Source: Saprospiraceae bacterium (GTDB lineage: Bacteria > Bacteroidota > Bacteroidia > Chitinophagales > Saprospiraceae). Taken from it: DNA of 5,957 nucleotides. Below the pieces are notes generated by a model. That model made no database searches. It saw only the letters and a list, made by a program, of their open reading frames with translations, and was not told the origin of the DNA. Every line of letters begins with the position of its first letter. The stretch's first letter is position 1. The stretch is from the NCBI GenBank assembly GCA_947441325.1, contig CANETR010000152.1, forward strand, positions 1-5,957. The letters are read 5' to 3'. A program made the translations under genes and the position numbers. Positions 5,666 through 5,957 of this stretch are shown in pieces.

Positions 5666-5957
5666 ATGAAAACACTTCGTACATATTTGATGATTTTTCT
5701 GCAAATTATATGCGCTAATATATTTGCTCAGACAGTATTTCAGGATAATTTCAATGATGGGGATTTTCTTAATAATCCTGCCTGGTCGGGAGATTTAACA
5801 AAATACACCGTTATTGGGGCTACTAATGAATTGCGATTGAATGACCTTGGCAACGCTGGTTCGGCATCGCTATATGTCCCAATCAATATTCAGGACTCAA
5901 CTGTTTGGGAATTCCTGATTAAAACAAATTTAACTACAGCCGGGCTATCCTCAACAA
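5666..5957 (+). CDS. Secreted protein, N-terminal part (resembles lamin-tail / type IX secretion substrates); runs off the right edge
   Basis: ATG at 5666 opens a frame with no stop to the window end (97 complete codons). Residues 1-22 form a clear signal peptide: basic MKTLR, a hydrophobic core, and a signal peptidase I site after ANIFA with Gln22 next. The mature start, TVFQDNFNDGDFLNNPAWSGD, and the later LRLNDLGNAGSASLYVP resemble, from memory, the N-terminal beta-sandwich segment of large Bacteroidota surface proteins annotated as lamin-tail-domain or Ig-like-domain proteins. Many of those are exported by the type IX system, whose C-terminal sorting domain would lie outside this window. 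The frame is shown by the signal peptide and by continuous, stop-free coding composition. The exact function and total length cannot be told. It is divergent from ppa, across a 125-nt spacer. Confidence 0.75.
   Translation, partial: MKTLRTYLMIFLQIICANIFAQTVFQDNFNDGDFLNNPAWSGDLTKYTVIGATNELRLNDLGNAGSASLYVPINIQDSTVWEFLIKTNLTTAGLSST

Overview
The window looks like ordinary chromosomal sequence from a member of the Bacteroidota. The evidence is low GC content, weak or absent Shine-Dalgarno sequences, and two promoter candidates of the Bacteroidota type (TTG, 18-nt gap, TAnnTTTG-like -7 box). The protein content also fits: a Nif3 / zinc-ribbon gene pair, a FlgJ-like glucosaminidase with an N-terminal membrane segment, an inserted-loop family I pyrophosphatase, and the start of a secreted protein resembling type IX secretion substrates. 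No mobile element, CRISPR array, rRNA or tRNA gene was seen.

Positions 1-2496, plus strand: the 3' part of a Nif3-like dinuclear-metal protein runs in from the left edge. After a 68-nt gap with a good promoter candidate comes a coiled-coil C4 zinc-ribbon protein, closed by a perfect 34-nt palindromic terminator. A probable exported lipoprotein of the alpha/beta-hydrolase fold with an intact Ser-Asp-His triad follows.

Positions 2497-3656, plus strand: an AT-rich spacer leads to a structured leader (10-bp inverted repeat, nested hairpin, 8-codon upstream reading frame). The second arm of the repeat touches the start codon of a membrane-anchored peptidoglycan glucosaminidase that carries an unusual cluster of four cysteines. 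A strong hairpin terminator ends the gene.

Positions 3657-5540, minus strand: a likely two-gene operon, transcribed right to left, encodes inorganic pyrophosphatase (ppa) and, 12 nt downstream, a metal-dependent amidohydrolase of the deaminase/chlorohydrolase type. Its promoter is the best match in the window.

Positions 5541-5957: a 125-nt divergent spacer, then the first 97 codons of a signal-peptide-bearing secreted protein that runs off the right edge.

Most genes are recognisable housekeeping or cell-envelope functions, and nothing here amounts to a clear new multi-gene system. The points most worth a second look are the glucosaminidase leader, its cysteine cluster, the uncharacterised Nif3 / zinc-ribbon pairing, and the unknown substrates of the hydrolase and the amidohydrolase.
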